Part shown: piece after piece, positions 47,300 to 59,309 of the stretch | Position numbering within the stretch: position 1 is the stretch's first letter | Layout of the letters: each line of letters opens with the position of its first letter | Source of the DNA: Pleurostoma richardsiae | Taxonomy: Eukaryota; Ascomycota; Sordariomycetes; Calosphaeriales; Pleurostomataceae | Reading direction: 5' to 3' | Length of the DNA stretch: 64,000 nt | NCBI GenBank assembly: GCA_030052745.1 | Contig: JANBVO010000030.1 | Coordinates: forward strand, 124,001 to 188,000 | Program-made: the position numbers and the translations under genes | The notes under the pieces: model-generated | The model's database searches: none | What the model was told of the DNA's origin: nothing | Seen by the model: only the letters and a program-made list of their open reading frames with translations

Positions 47300-50200
47300 T
47301 TAGTCAAACACGTCCGTCGCGTACCTCTCGTTCCTCACGCTCTCAAACAGCGCCGTCGCCTCCTCCTCGCTCATCGACCCGCCCTTCTCCTCCGCGAGCC
47401 ACTTGTAGATCCGGATCGCCGCGCCCTTGACCGACTCCCCGACGCCCCTCGACCCGCACACGTACACCTTGGCGCCCCTCTCCCACAGCTCCCCGACGTC
47501 CGCCCTGTCCGCCCACAGCCGGTCCTGCACGTGCGCGCACCCGCCGCTCGCCTCCGGCCGCCGGCTGTACGCGCGACGCACGTCCACCGCCCCGAGCGCC
47601 TGCCACCGGTCCAGCTCCGCGCGGTACAGGTCGTCGAGCGCCGGGTCGCGGCACCCGAAGAAGAGCAGCGCGGGCGCCAGCGGCCGCCCCGCCCCGGACT
47701 GCGCGGCGCGCTCCTGGACGAAGCCCCGGAAGGGCGCGAGGCCAGCGCCGGCGGCGATCATGATGATGGGCGTGCGCTCGGCGTCGGCGGGCAGGTGGAA
47801 GGCCGCGTGGGAGGGGCGGATCGCGACGTGCAGCTTGTCGCCGGGCGCGAGCGAGGAGAGGTAGGAGGAGGCGACGCCGACGTGCCGGCCGGTGCCGGAC
47901 AGGGCGGGGGCGTCGAGAAGGGAGTAGGTCAAGGTGACGTGGGAAGGGTTCCAGAGAGGAGAGGATGAGATGGAGCTGTAGACATAATCAGTCAGCTGTT
48001 GCAATTCAAGACACCAGGGAAGTAGAAATCGTACTATTGCCGAACTCTCATGGGAGGCAGGAGGGACAAGAAGCTCCCGAACGGCAGCGAGACGGACGAG
48101 AACCGCTCCAGCAGATCGAGGACGGACACCCGCTTGGCGCTGACCTCCGTGCTGTAAGCGTCGGTGGCCAAGATCCGCAGCTTTTCCTTTGTCCCCGCGT
48201 CATTTGTCGCCTCGGCCAAGGCGAGGATTCCCTGTAAAAACCATAATGTCAGCTAGATTGAAAGGCATATTGACCTGGGAGGGATGACCAACCCGCTTCG
48301 TTGCCGGCTGTGCCAGCTCGACGTAAGCCCCGAGGACATCGTCCGCAGGAATAGACACATTTGTCGGGAGAGTGGTCCGTCCCACCGAGGAGATCGTTAT
48401 GTGTGCGTCCCAAGGCAGCCGGAACCGCCTCATGGCCCTGTGGACAATCTCCTTGGGATTCAGTGGGAGCACCGCCAGGTAGTCGCCAGCAGCGTATCTG
48501 AGATCGGTAGGAAGCTGCACCTCCATGTGCTTCTTTGGCGAGGCGCCCGGAGACGTGAGGTCACTCGCGTCCACGACGAATGCTTCCTTTACGTCCTGGC
48601 GGAGGGTCGATGAGCGCGGCGTGGAGATTTCCACAGATAGTCCAGGCTGGACGGCATCACCTTCTCCTGCCTCAGCGGAACCGAACCGCTCTGCAATAGC
48701 GGGCCAGAAGACCTCGTCTTCCCATGTCTCGAAGTCTGTGAACATGTCGCCTTCGGCGGCATCGGTAAGACCAATACGGGCGATTCTGCTCCCTCCCAGC
48801 TTTTCCATTGTCGAGTCTACAAGTTTGGGTATGCGATGGAAAGTCTGCGCCCAGTCGTGGTGGCCTGCGAGCGTCAGTGTACCATCCCAATCACCCATTC
48901 CACGCATCGGGTCCATCAAACATACCGCAGCCGAACACCGCATATGACACCTTCTCCATCTCCTTTCCCTTCAGGCTTTGCAGCCAGCCAACAAAGAGCG
49001 CAGCGTTGTCCGGAGGCTGTCCTTCGTATGACGCCGTGATAATGACGACCGGGTGGTCTGTAGGCACGTTCTGGTTTGCCGCGTCTAATGGGTCAACAGC
49101 AACGGCGGAGTAGCCATGGCTGGCCGCATCGGAAGCGAGGCGCTGAGCGAGAGCCTCGCAAGTGCCACTGTTTGAACCGTAGTATATACTCATGGGCTTG
49201 CCTTTCCCGGCAAGGGAGACCTTGTTCAGGGACGAAGATAGCCCGACCACTGAATTGGACATGCTTGGAGGCAGGGACGCCGAGCCCGACAGCCGATGTT
49301 CGAGCTGGAGGGGCGTGAGCCCGTCGCGCAACGTGGCACGCATGTAAAAGTTCTTGGGCTTGATAGTCAAGGTCTGCTTGATTGACAGGTGGTATTGAGG
49401 GTCATCCATCATGAAGTTGAAGTTCTGCAGCAGCATCGCCATGACAAGGATGGCTTCCTGCCATGCGAACGGCCTGCCGATGCACGCCCGCATGCCGTTG
49501 CCAAAGGGCTTCCAGCAATTGGGGAACTCCCTGTTGAGGCGCTCGAAGTTCTCGTCCAGCATGCGCTCCGGGACGAATTCGTTGGCGTCGTCGCCGTAGA
49601 CGGCGGGGTCCAGGTGCGACTTCGCAAACAGCAGGCCGATGGGCTGTCCCTCCTTGACGAAATACTTCCCTCCGAGGATGTCGTCCTTTAGTGCGCTCAC
49701 AGCAATGATGGGAATGGTGGCGCTCAGTCGGAGCGTCTCGCGGAGGATCTGACACAAAGTTAGTATATAGGACCAGAAGCCGTGGCAGGTTGGCATACGG
49801 CAGCGATGTATGGGAGTTTCCCCATGTGTTCAACCAGGATTGGCCCAGTACCGACGACCTCGTCCACTTCCTCTTGCGCTTTGCGGTAGGCCGCTGGGTG
49901 CTTCAGCAAGTTGAAGAAGGCGAAGGATAGGAGGCCCGAGGTCGTCTCATGACCGGCAATGAGAAAGGTGATGAGATTGTCAGTTATGCTCTGGTCAGTC
50001 ATCTTCTGACCGGCCTTGGGGTCCTTCCCGTTCAGCATGGCACTGAGTAAGTCTTTCCTGTCCGTCGGGTGCTGCTTCCGCGCCTTCAAGACGTCGTCTG
50101 CTGTCTTTCTGAGCAACCTGATGTCTTCCTCGTACTTGAGGTCGGCCTGGCGGTGGAAGATGGACATGAAGGGTGGCCGCCGCGAACGGGTTCCGGACTC

Positions 50201-50968
50201 GGTCAAGAAGTCGCCCATCGCCTGGATGAAGGGGTGCATCTCGTCGTGGTAGTAGGAGTTGAAGCGGTAGTCCATGGCACAGAGAGCAAGAGTGTCCAGG
50301 GTCAGACGGGTGAAGTCGTCGGTAACCATGATGGGCGTCTCTGGCCCATGGCGTGCCCATTTCATCGCCAGCTGGGTGGCGATATCATGCATTTCGTCGA
50401 ACATTCCTTTGATCGACATGGGGCCGAAGGCGGGCATCAGCACTCTGTGGGCAATGCCCCAGTTGGGCTCCTCCGCGTTTGCCTAGACGGACAGTCAACC
50501 TCTAGGGCTCTGCTGCAGAGAGTGCGGCGCAGAAAGCGTTGCTGGTTTTCCCTACCGTGAAGAGGCCATCGTGAACGCCGTTTCTGACTTCCTGTAACGC
50601 GTGTCAGCAAGAGGCATATCCCGGGCCAAGAGTCTGTTGGTCCATCATCTGCTGATCCACGTACCGAGAGGACAGCACCAACGCTCTTGCGGAAACGCTT
50701 CTCGTCGCAAGCTTCGTTAACGAGGGCATAGCTCGAGACGAAGACAGCGGCCCTTCCAGGGAATTGGAGACGGTAGATCTCGCCTGCTCTAGTGTTAGCC
50801 ATGCCGTTGGGCCTAGCAGAAGAACGTGGTTTCGAGTGACGCCTGACCGTATTTATCTGCGAGATCAACCATGGAGCCCAAGGGGAAGTCCTGGTTGATG
50901 TCTCCAATGTTTCCGAGAAAGGGATACCCCGGAGGGCCTGGGATTGGCGTCGAGGTCTCCTCGGCCAT
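47300..50968 (-). CDS. CYP505-type cytochrome P450/NADPH-P450 reductase fusion
   Basis: Eight exons: 50968-50848, 50783-50665, 50591-50556, 50482-49799, 49748-48926, 48864-48293, 48231-48035 and 47975-47300; 1075 residues, as expected for P450foxy-like self-sufficient enzymes. No membrane anchor; starts MAEETSTPIPGPPGYPFLG. P450 part: I-helix AGHETTS (268-274), ExxR ETLR (324-327) and heme loop FGNGMRACIG with Cys409 as ligand. After a linker, the reductase has an FMN site (YYGSNSGTCEALA), FAD-domain YAAGDYLAVLP, and NADPH motifs AAGAGLAPFRGF, FFGCRDP and VYVCGS. Family members hydroxylate fatty acids near the omega end in the cytosol with electrons passed within one chain. Exon 3 is only 36 nt. 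The C-terminal exon is much more GC-rich than the rest. Confidence 0.95.
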
Positions 50969-52979
50969 CGTGAAAGTTCCTATCGGACACCGGTACGACA
51001 GTGTGAGGCTTTCCTTCAGTGCCGGTGTGTCTCCCGCCGCGCTTGGTCGAAGATGGAAATGGTGTGGGGAGGAGTTAAAGTCGTCGTTCAAGACTGACGA
51101 TCGCTTCCTTGAAGGAAGAAGGCTAGAGGGTAGAAGAAGCTCTGGAGCTGGTGGAGAGGGTCTTTAAGGGGTCCTTTCTTGGCCCTTTACTTGTACGCCT
51201 AATACTCCGTACACTAAGCGGGGCCGGACCACACGGGCGTTGCCCAGCGGTGGCACGACATTACTATGTGCCGTGTGCGGTCATCGCAGGGCCTGCCATT
51301 TGCTACAGCCTCGGTAGCCAGCGACCCTTCCGGGACACGACTGCGAGACGGTTGCATCACCGGCCACTACTGCACGCTTTAAGAGGCCAACGTTTCACAG
51401 ATCGGGAGCTATAAGCCTAGCTAATCTGAAGAAAGCCCCAGCAATCGGCCGAAACTAAACGGACGCGGTATTGACAGGGCATACCTAATGCACTGTAACA
51501 AGCCGGCTCTGCCGACCAACCGGACGAACCTGATCGGAGATCTTGGAGGAAAAGATTTCGCCGACGGAGTGGGTGCCGGCGGGTTAGTTCAACGCCGCCG
51601 CTGTTGCCGTAGTACCTAGCCTTGGCTCGAACCTGCTGGTAACAAGAAGTTTCTCGCTATCAACTCAAGCCAGGGGGCAGACGCCCGCCAGCCTCTACTG
51701 TGATAAGTCGTGCTCGCTAACGTCCGCCAAGCGTTGCATGCACTTTATCTCTCTGGGCTGGGACCCCCGAAAAGTCCTTAATTGCTGCCTGCCGAGGTCC
51801 AAGAAAGGGTCCAAAAGGACTTGATGCCGCATATAGACAATAGCCCGTCTTACAAGAACGATGTCGAAAGGTATTGTTGGGAACGACAGCGGAAGGGAAA
51901 TCGTTCCGTGTCGAATACCGATAGGGGCACAAGAATCATCCCGAATCCCGGAGCCACGCATGCCAACTCGTCGACACGCCTGCACCGCGACATAGCCTCT
52001 TCCTCCGGGCTACATGTTGCAGTTCGATGTCCGCTGCCGGTAGTAGCGGCTCAAGTGCCGACATCAGCCACGTCAGCACCCAATTTTGAGTTTGGCGTCT
52101 CTAGGGGAGGCCGGGAGGCCGGGCGCTCCAAGGCCCGGGCCGTACGTACGCAGGCAGACGGGTACACACCATAACGTAGACCAAACCCGCGAGGCGTCAT
52201 ATCCATTGGTCTTTGCAACTCCCTCGATGAACCGATGGGAGGCATTTGTCTGCCTACCTATGCACCTATATACCACATCGTGCCGTGGGACAACAGGGTT
52301 TTGATGGTTCTCCTCTCTATGAAATGCTGTTTACCGTATGGATGACGACCGTTGTCCGAGTGGATTGGGTGAGATGCAACAGAAGTTTTACTACTCCGTA
52401 CTGACTGTACGAACGCGCAAAGTCAAGCCATGTTTTGTCTCAGGCTTCAAATCTTGTCTGGCAATTACACCAAGCGGCAATTCCTCCCATATTCTGTCCT
52501 TTATTTCAAGCGGGCAAGAGAACTCAACGGGCTCCGTCAGTATTCAAATGTCTTCGGCTGCTGCGTCAGCCACCCTTAGTCTGTCTGGGTCCACACCATG
52601 ATACTTGCTGGTTACGAACTTGGCCGCCCTCTTACACAGCTCTCATGCCGGGCGAAGGTGTTGCTCGTGTAGATTGTTTGGTGTTCCTTCATCAGGAGGA
52701 TTAACGAATGAAGATGCCTCGTTCCGCGGGCGACCATACTGAGATCGTCACAGTCAGCCGGCCAGTCCCTCTTCCTCTTGTGGCTTGTCGTCCAAACAAT
52801 GCCGTAGGTGACGTCAACGTGAGCATGTACAGCGCAGAACTACGCATCATCGAAATCACTATGGGATCCGTCCTAGCCGTCACATCTGAGACCCTGACTT
52901 GATAAAACATCTCTCGTTCCCTGCATTTCCTTACAGACATCCAGTACCAGGTCTTGCGAACACCACAGATTCAGCCACA
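50969..52979. other. 2-kb region without recognised gene
   Basis: Upstream of CYP505 and of the small gene at 52980. Only short frames without motifs or splice partners were seen. It is probably promoter DNA for both genes plus unassigned sequence. Confidence 0.4.
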
Positions 52980-53350
52980 ATGTCTTCGAACCGTGACACA
53001 GATATCGCAAGCAAGACCACCGACAGCGCTGCTGGTCAGGGAGGCGGTGGCGCTCCTACGATCTCCGCTTTGGACAGCGGGCCTGTCGACTCTCACGCTC
53101 GGCGTGGCCTCGACGACAGCAAGACGGCCGAGATCGGCAGAACTGCTCCCTCGTCCCAGTTCCCGATGAGTAGCACATCGAAGGGCGCAGTCGGCTCGCA
53201 GGGGATCAACCCCGCCGATGCCCATGGCAACACCGGCGAGGGTGGAGGCCTCAAGGACAAGATCAAGGGCGCTTTCTCCTCTGGATCGGTGAGCAGCACT
53301 CGCGGACCTTGTAGCGTTCCTCTCGGCTCCTGACTGACATCGTACAGTAA
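52980..53350 (+). CDS. Short polar, Gly/Ser-rich protein; stop codon made by splicing
   Basis: Exon 1 (52980-53288) encodes 103 residues: MSSNRDTDIASKTTDSAAG at the start, then ALDSGPVDSHARRGLDD, and an end with LKDKIKGAFSSGS. An intron follows (53289-53347, GTGAGC, branch CTGAC, acceptor CGTACAG), and the next three bases are TAA, so the second coding exon is only the stop. Without splicing the frame runs to 53333 (117 residues). The protein is hydrophilic, low in hydrophobics and disordered, like small stress-related or glycine-rich fungal proteins; no named family was recognised. Confidence 0.6.
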
Positions 53351-54246
53351 TCCCGGAAGCACCGGAACGTGGACCCCGTGTTGCATGGCACGTCACAGCA
53401 GTGGCATCATTAATGGAGACAACAGTGCTGGATGATCCCGAGATGAAGCTGGTGTGTGGGAAAGGAAGAGGTGGTAGGAACTTGACGATAACATATCCCC
53501 TAAAGACCCGACTGTGCCAGCATTAGCAGTATCCGACCAACAAAATTGCAAGGAGATAGCATTCTATGCACCTCGGCCTGACTGGCCTGCAAATTGAACT
53601 TTCATGACTGATCTATGAAAACTTTTGGACGTCCACGTTGACGAGGGCACATATTTGTACCAGATGCAACAAGCCAGGACTGAAGTCACCTCCATGCACC
53701 GAAGTAGATCTTTAAGATATCGCGTTTTATCCTGGTATTCCTATCCACTCGACTCTCCCATTCGAGGGGTTTTCAAATGGCGAACGTCGATCCATTACCT
53801 AGTTGTAGAGGAGTTCCTGGAAGCCCAACCATTGACAGAGCAAGAGAGCGAAAGATGACCTATATGGTCTAATATAAGAATATTCAGCCCTAACTATCCA
53901 TCCTATTGGCGGATATATAAGTTCTCAAACTCGTATGCTGCTCTCCTCCATGATTCCGAGTTACTGGTAGAGTCCCGAAACTGAACTAACTCCACAGGTT
54001 AATATACACATCATATCGTATATAGGACAAGTACTCAAAGGGTTAGCCTGGGCCTTAGTCATTTCCAATCTCGAGAACAGTGTAACATTATCTTTTACAG
54101 TAACAGGGCCACTCTTCCAAAGAGTTAATCACACTTCCCAGAAAGGCGTTCCCATCACCGGAGACCAGTTTCATACAACAACAAAGTGGTGAGATCTAGA
54201 ATGAAACTCCCCCGAAGATCCGTAAGAGACTGATTCAACATAGGTA
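53351..54246. other. AT-richer intergenic stretch
   Basis: 896 bp with no coding motif. It has an AT bias relative to the neighbouring genes between 53860 and 54240. It includes the 3' UTR of the preceding gene. Confidence 0.4.
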
Positions 54247-54699
54247 TTATTTGTAAACCAAACTCACATGGCCACCCTTTTGAAAGTCACTCACCGACTC
54301 GCCGCCATCTCCATCCCTCTTGCGGGGGTGAAACACTTCCCCCTTTACCACCTTGAGATGCCCTTTCTTACACCTCTCACACAATATGTATTCCTGCGTC
54401 CGCTGGATGCTATCGGGCCTGTAGTTGGGGCAGAGTTGCTCGTCCTCCCCCTCAGTGTACGTGCTGCAGTGCTGCCACGTCGCGCGGCCCGGCTGCCACT
54501 CGTCACGCGTTGGCATCTCTGTTGCCAGCCGGGTCCACCATCCGTCGGGGAGCCGAGGTGCCCTCTCTATCTCATCAACCGTGGAGATCTCTGCATAGTG
54601 CGGACAAGCGGGCTGGTTCCTGCTGGGACAGGAGCAGTAGTACGTCACCGCGCTCAGGATGCACATAGCCCCTACCACTGCCGGAGTCCTGGGGAACAT
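54247..54699 (-). CDS. Conserved-looking Cys-rich orphan protein
   Basis: Open frame of 150 residues from an ATG at 54699. The N-terminus is hydrophobic (VVGAMCILSAVTYY), possibly a signal anchor, followed by CSCPSRNQPACPHYAEI, then GWWTRLATEMPTRDEWQPG, and WQHCSTYTEGEDEQLCPNY. A CxxC pair appears in ILCERCKKGH, and the C-terminus is basic and polar. The aromatic/acidic composition and regular Cys spacing argue for real protein, but no named family was recognised. An upstream exon cannot be excluded. Confidence 0.5.
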   Translation of the reverse strand: MFPRTPAVVGAMCILSAVTYYCSCPSRNQPACPHYAEISTVDEIERAPRLPDGWWTRLATEMPTRDEWQPGRATWQHCSTYTEGEDEQLCPNYRPDSIQRTQEYILCERCKKGHLKVVKGEVFHPRKRDGDGGESVSDFQKGGHVSLVYK

Positions 54700-56574
54700 T
54701 TAAACCGAGCTGATGTGGATCGGTGTCGTTTCAAGCGGACTTTGATCTCTTGTTCGGATATTAAGTGAACGTTCTCAACATGCTGTTCACCGGTTCCATA
54801 CGCACCTGTGTGGACTGTATAGACTTGGGCAGTTGACTAGGCTCTGAGGGTATCGTGACTAACCGCTGAGATACCGGATACTCACCTGGGCAAAGACGAG
54901 ATTGATTTCAAGGTGACCGGGAGGATGCCCATGACGTATTCTGGGGTAGGGTGTACAAATACGTCGTCGACTGTTTGTGAGGCTCCCACTCCGTCCGACT
55001 GTTGTGGACAGAGGTTGCCGCAGGGGAGCCGCACCCTTTCCTGCGCCTCTTGCGCCGGTGATACGCAGAACAATTACGGAGCATGATAGTAAGTCGTTCG
55101 ATTCGTGCATAGAGTCTCCGGCAGAAAGGAACACACGTGTCATAACTGCCAAGCTGGCAGATGCTTCTGATGAGCTCGCTTGGAGAACGGCGACTCCGTT
55201 GGTGATATAAAAACCCACATAGTGATGATTTGATACCCGAGTAGGAATGTATCGAGACTTTTGAGGCGAGAATACGGAGTGTCAGCTGCGGTAAGGCGTC
55301 GTCATCCTGACCTGCACCCTGAAAAAGGGGGTGCCGGCTCAAACGGAAGGACAAACTACGGTCAACGCATGAACCCTAATGCAAATATCTCTTCGACGGC
55401 ATACAGGTATCCTCTCAATGCCGCCTACCAGAGTTTACTACAGTTGTGCGTAGGCCAGTCGTCTCTAGATCCGTTGAATGGAGTGCCCTGATTCGGCAAC
55501 TGGACCCGAGAAAAAGAATAGTTGCTGCAGAAACTTCTTTAATAATGCACCGGGACTGGTACCATGCAAGACACGACGGGGAAGACGGCGCGCATCCGAG
55601 TTCGACGTGGACTCCGATCAGAGGCTTGGAAAGCCGAATGAAAAGCACCCCGGGAACCCAAGCTGCAGCGGTGCCCCGCTGGATCGAGCGTGACAGCTCG
55701 GAGGCTTCTTCCGCGATTGGATTCGTTATCCCTAAAGCTCACCATTCTCTCACGTCTCACCCGCATATGCGTGACACGAATCGATCTAGAAGGGTGTGGT
55801 CAACGCCGCTGACACTTTCTGTGATACTCGAATTTTGAGAGCGGAAAATAACCCGTGGCAGAAGATTCGCTCAACATATTAGGTTGTGTATTACTTTCAA
55901 CAAACCTTGGTTGACACTGCTCAACAGAAGAGCGAACTCCGAATCCTGGTTTCACGGAAAGAAGGAAAGAAACAATACGGAAGAATGGATGACAACAAGA
56001 TTAGGGCTGCATGTTGACTCTTTAAGACCGAGTTTAAGAACGTATGCGAGCAAAGTATACAAGCCCTGGCGAGAATTTCCGCCAAAATGGCTGTTTATCA
56101 AGTCACTTCACTGTCCATAGGCACTCAACTTCCCTCACCTCTCATAACTTTGTTGAGAAGTCTCTATTCCGGTAGGCCTCCTGTTCGAGCAAGTACTATT
56201 TGGAGGCAGCCTGTTAACGGCGACAGATTGAAGCTTTTTGGTGGTGGAACGGCAACATCCAGTACCAAGGCCGTCAAAACCATCTTTAACTACCTAACGT
56301 TGAACAAGAGAGGTCAGGGACAGATGAGGATATCTGTAATTGTCTAGACATCCACATTGTACTATAACCTGATGACACTGTTGGCCCATAGCCAGAAGGT
56401 GTAGCTGCCAGGCCAAGAAACTCCCTGTCTTCGAGGAATCATGGTCATCGGCGTTGAAAGAAAGCAACTTTCAGCTAAGACACTCAGAGACGCAGTCATA
56501 GAGAAGTCCCGGAGGGATGCAACCGCTAAACACGGATAAATGTCAAAATGATTTAGGCCACGGTGTATATCTAA
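54700..56574. other. 1.9-kb region without recognised gene
   Basis: Scattered short frames only. One at 56441-56539 ends in a 32-residue peptide (GVERKQLSAKTLRDAV) faintly like the tail of GT28 glycosyltransferases, too short to call. It includes the 3' end region of the dihydroorotate dehydrogenase gene. Confidence 0.4.
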
Positions 56575-58056
56575 TCATGCCTTTCCAGCAGTGATCTCCC
56601 TGCGTAGCTCGTCCTTCATCCTCGTAACCGTCCCCGAACCGCCGTAGACAAGTCCCGTGTAGAGCATCGCCAGGCTCGCCCCCGCGTTCAGCACCTGCAG
56701 CGCCTGGCGGCCGTCCTTGATACCCCCGGACGCGAAGATGACCTTCTGGGCGGGCTCCCCACCGGCCTCGCCCTCAGCACCGCGCAGCGAGTGCTGGTCC
56801 AGCATCTTCCTGTACCTGCCCACCAGCTCCAGCGTCTGCCCGAACATCGTCGGTCCGGAGAACCCGCCCTGTTCCATCAGCACGCGCTGCTCCCGGCCGG
56901 TGGTCGGCACGCCCTGCGGGACCAGCCCGGCCCGCCTCTTGGTCGTGTTGCCCACGATGACACCGTCCACGCCACTCATGTACACCGCCTGCACGATGCC
57001 CTCCACCTGCGCGGGCTCGTCCTCGTCGGGCGACACCTTGACCATGACCTTGGGCCTCGACCTCCTGCCCGCCGCGCGGCCCGCCTCGTCCACCACGGCG
57101 CCCAGGATCCGCGTCAGCGGCTCCACGGCCTGCAGGTCGCGCAGCCCCGGGGTGTTGGGGCTGCTGACGTTGACGACCAGCACGTCGGCGTACCTGGCCA
57201 GCCGGTTGACGCAGTACGCGTAGTCGCGCGCCACCGCCTCGACGTCCCGCTCGTCCGTGTCCTTGTTCTTGGCCACCTGCACCGCGAGCAGCCGGCCCGG
57301 CAGCAGGCTGCCCGGCGGGACGTCCGCCTCGCCGTCCAGCACCTGCTGCTCCGTCAGGCCGCGCCCCCGCGCGAAGAGCCGCACGCGCTCCCGCAGCCGG
57401 ATGGCCATGGCGTCGGCGCCGCGCGAGTTGAGCCCGTAGCGGTTGACCATGCCCTCGACGGCGGGGACGCGCCAGACGCGGGGACGCGGGTTGCCGGGCT
57501 GCGGCTTCGGGGTGCAGCCGCCGACCTCGACGACGGCGGCGCCGAGGGCGAAGAGGGCGTCGGGGATGTCGGCGTCCTTGTCCAGGCCGGCGCTGATGCC
57601 GACGGGGTTGGCGAGGGTGGTGCCGAAGACCTCGATGGCGAGGTCGGACGGTTCGGAGGCAGAGGCGGATGTGAGGGAGAGGCCGGAGGGGCGCTCGCGG
57701 ATATGGATGCCGAGGGCGTACATGAGCTTCATGGCGAGGGTGCCATAGTGATGGGCGTCCTCGGCGTCCGGGAAGACGAGGCGCAGCATGGGTGGAACGA
57801 CATAGCGGTGCAGCGCCGAGCGGGTGTCGGTCACGTAGAGGTAGGTGACACAGAGGGTCGCGGCGATGGATGTCGAGAAGAAGAGGACGCGCAGGCGGCC
57901 GAGGAGGAGTGAATCTGTCGACTGGGAGGAGGTCGAGGCGGGGCGTCGAGGAGCAGCCGAGCGAGGGAAGGACGGCCGGAAGGAAGAGAATTGGGAGGGT
58001 TTGAGCGGCCGGAGAGGAGAGGAGAGAAAGCGAGCGCGGAGAATTGAAGGAGCCAT
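56575..58056 (-). CDS. Dihydroorotate dehydrogenase (quinone), mitochondrial, class 2
   Basis: Single exon of 493 residues from the ATG at 58056 (MAPSILRARFLSSPLRPLK, an Arg/Ser-rich presequence). A transmembrane segment (VLFFSTSIAATLCVTYLYV, about 57-75) anchors the enzyme in the inner membrane. FMN-binding and catalytic motifs: NPVGISAGLDKDA (about 150-162), NRYGLNSRGAD, NVSSPNTPGLR with catalytic Ser299, GVIVGNTTKRR and IFASGGIKDG. It oxidises dihydroorotate to orotate in pyrimidine synthesis and passes electrons to ubiquinone. An upstream in-frame region exists to 58248, but the start at 58056 gives the proper presequence. Fungi call it URA1, URA9 or pyrE-like. Confidence 0.96.
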   Translation of the reverse strand: MAPSILRARFLSSPLRPLKPSQFSSFRPSFPRSAAPRRPASTSSQSTDSLLLGRLRVLFFSTSIAATLCVTYLYVTDTRSALHRYVVPPMLRLVFPDAEDAHHYGTLAMKLMYALGIHIRERPSGLSLTSASASEPSDLAIEVFGTTLANPVGISAGLDKDADIPDALFALGAAVVEVGGCTPKPQPGNPRPRVWRVPAVEGMVNRYGLNSRGADAMAIRLRERVRLFARGRGLTEQQVLDGEADVPPGSLLPGRLLAVQVAKNKDTDERDVEAVARDYAYCVNRLARYADVLVVNVSSPNTPGLRDLQAVEPLTRILGAVVDEAGRAAGRRSRPKVMVKVSPDEDEPAQVEGIVQAVYMSGVDGVIVGNTTKRRAGLVPQGVPTTGREQRVLMEQGGFSGPTMFGQTLELVGRYRKMLDQHSLRGAEGEAGGEPAQKVIFASGGIKDGRQALQVLNAGASLAMLYTGLVYGGSGTVTRMKDELRREITAGKA

Positions 58057-58420
58057 CGCGGAGATGAGCTCCGCAGCCGAGCCAGCAGTCAATGGCTTTG
58101 CAGTGGCGGGTGAGAGCAGGGTTGTCGACGAGGGCAGTGGTGGTGCATTCGTGGGGTGGAAATTGACGAGGTTATCACGGGCTGGCAGGGCACAGTGTAT
58201 GACGTGGTCTTGCGGCACGGTGCGAAATCTCGGCCATTTCTGTCGCACGACAGTGGCTTCTCTATCGTCTGACTTGACAAAGGGAACATAGAAAATGCAA
58301 GTCTATCGCGCCATTCGAGCTGCTTTAGCTCTGATTCCTCCTCTATTTCCAAGACAGAACGCCCATTATATGCACCGTAACAAAAATCTTCATGCCCTAA
58401 TGCCGCTGATATCCTGATAT
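58057..58420. other. Spacer between dihydroorotate dehydrogenase and Mpv17 genes
   Basis: 364 bp. It holds the promoter of the dehydrogenase gene and the 3' UTR of the Mpv17-like gene; both genes are on the minus strand. Nothing else was recognised. Confidence 0.45.
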
Positions 58421-59309
58421 CTATGCGGCGGCCATCTTGCTTAGGACTTCCGGCGATGGAGACGGCTCGGACGGTCTCCCGCTGCCGCTGCTCTGGGCCC
58501 TCTTCCTCGCCTCCTCCTCCTGCTCGGCGATGCGGTTGAGGTAGCTGAGATACGTCTGCCACCCGACGGCGACGACGCCGGCGAACACGCTCCGGTACTC
58601 CATCGGCACGAATGTGAAGCTGAAGGCCGTCACGGCCGGCCACACCTTCACCGAGTTGGCGAAGCTGATGGGCACTGTGCGCCGGATGCGCTCCCAGACC
58701 TCGACCAGGTTGTCACCCGCCAGCAGGGCCTGCATGCCGAAGAAGTAGCTGTTGAATATGGGCGTAAAGCAGAGCTGGTTGACGACGATCTTGGTAGCGA
58801 GCGATAGCAGGCGCGAGGCGTAGTTAAAGTGCTGCGAGAGGAAGATGAACCTACAAGTCGAAGGACACACGGTCAGCGTTAGGTGGTACGGGACTCCCAA
58901 GGCCCGGACAGCCTGACAAGGCTGAAACGTACCACTTGTAGCTCGGTATGGACGCGATGCCCCCAATCGTCAGCGACCGCAGCGTGCGCACCGGGTCGTG
59001 GTCTTTCCCGCTCATGCTCTGGGCCGAGTAGTCCGCGCAGAAGTAGATGGCCAGGGACGTGCATATTTGCGTCAAGTACGGCCTCCGCCTCTGCGACCGC
59101 GCATACGCCTCAGCAGCGCGGGTCAGCGGGCCCAGGCGGTCCCATAGCGGCAGCTTGGGGACGGTGTTGGCGACCGGGATCGGGTCCTCCTTCGAGGGTG
59201 CGCGGGGCTTCGTCGACTGTGGCCGCTGCTGGTGCCCGGGGCGCGTCTTGGGCCGCAGGAACTGGATCTTTCGCCGCAAAAAGGCTCGGTAGAGAGGCGA
59301 CGCCGCCAT
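58421..59309 (-). CDS. Mpv17/PMP22 family membrane protein
   Basis: Exons 59309-58933 and 58850-58421 (intron 82 nt, GTACGT..TTGTAG) give 268 residues. The N-terminus (MAASPLYRAFLRRKIQFLR) is basic and could target mitochondria or peroxisomes. The family core follows: a region LTQICTSLAIYFCADYSAQ, then HDPVRTLRSLTIGGIASIP, KIVVNQLCFTPIFNSYFF, and the signature VWPAVTAFSFTFVPMEYR with GWQTYLSYLN. Four hydrophobic helices can be drawn. Mpv17-type proteins form small channels in the inner mitochondrial membrane (yeast Sym1) or peroxisomal membrane (PMP22, Woronin body protein Wsc). Which one applies here cannot be settled by eye. Confidence 0.88.

Noticed and set aside
56441-56539. Peptide like the C-terminal tail of a GT28 glycosyltransferase
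   Set aside because: 32 residues without upstream catalytic sequence; similarity could be chance.
56791-57912. 373-codon plus-strand frame opposite dihydroorotate dehydrogenase
   Set aside because: Shadow of a clear enzyme gene; low-complexity composition and no domain.
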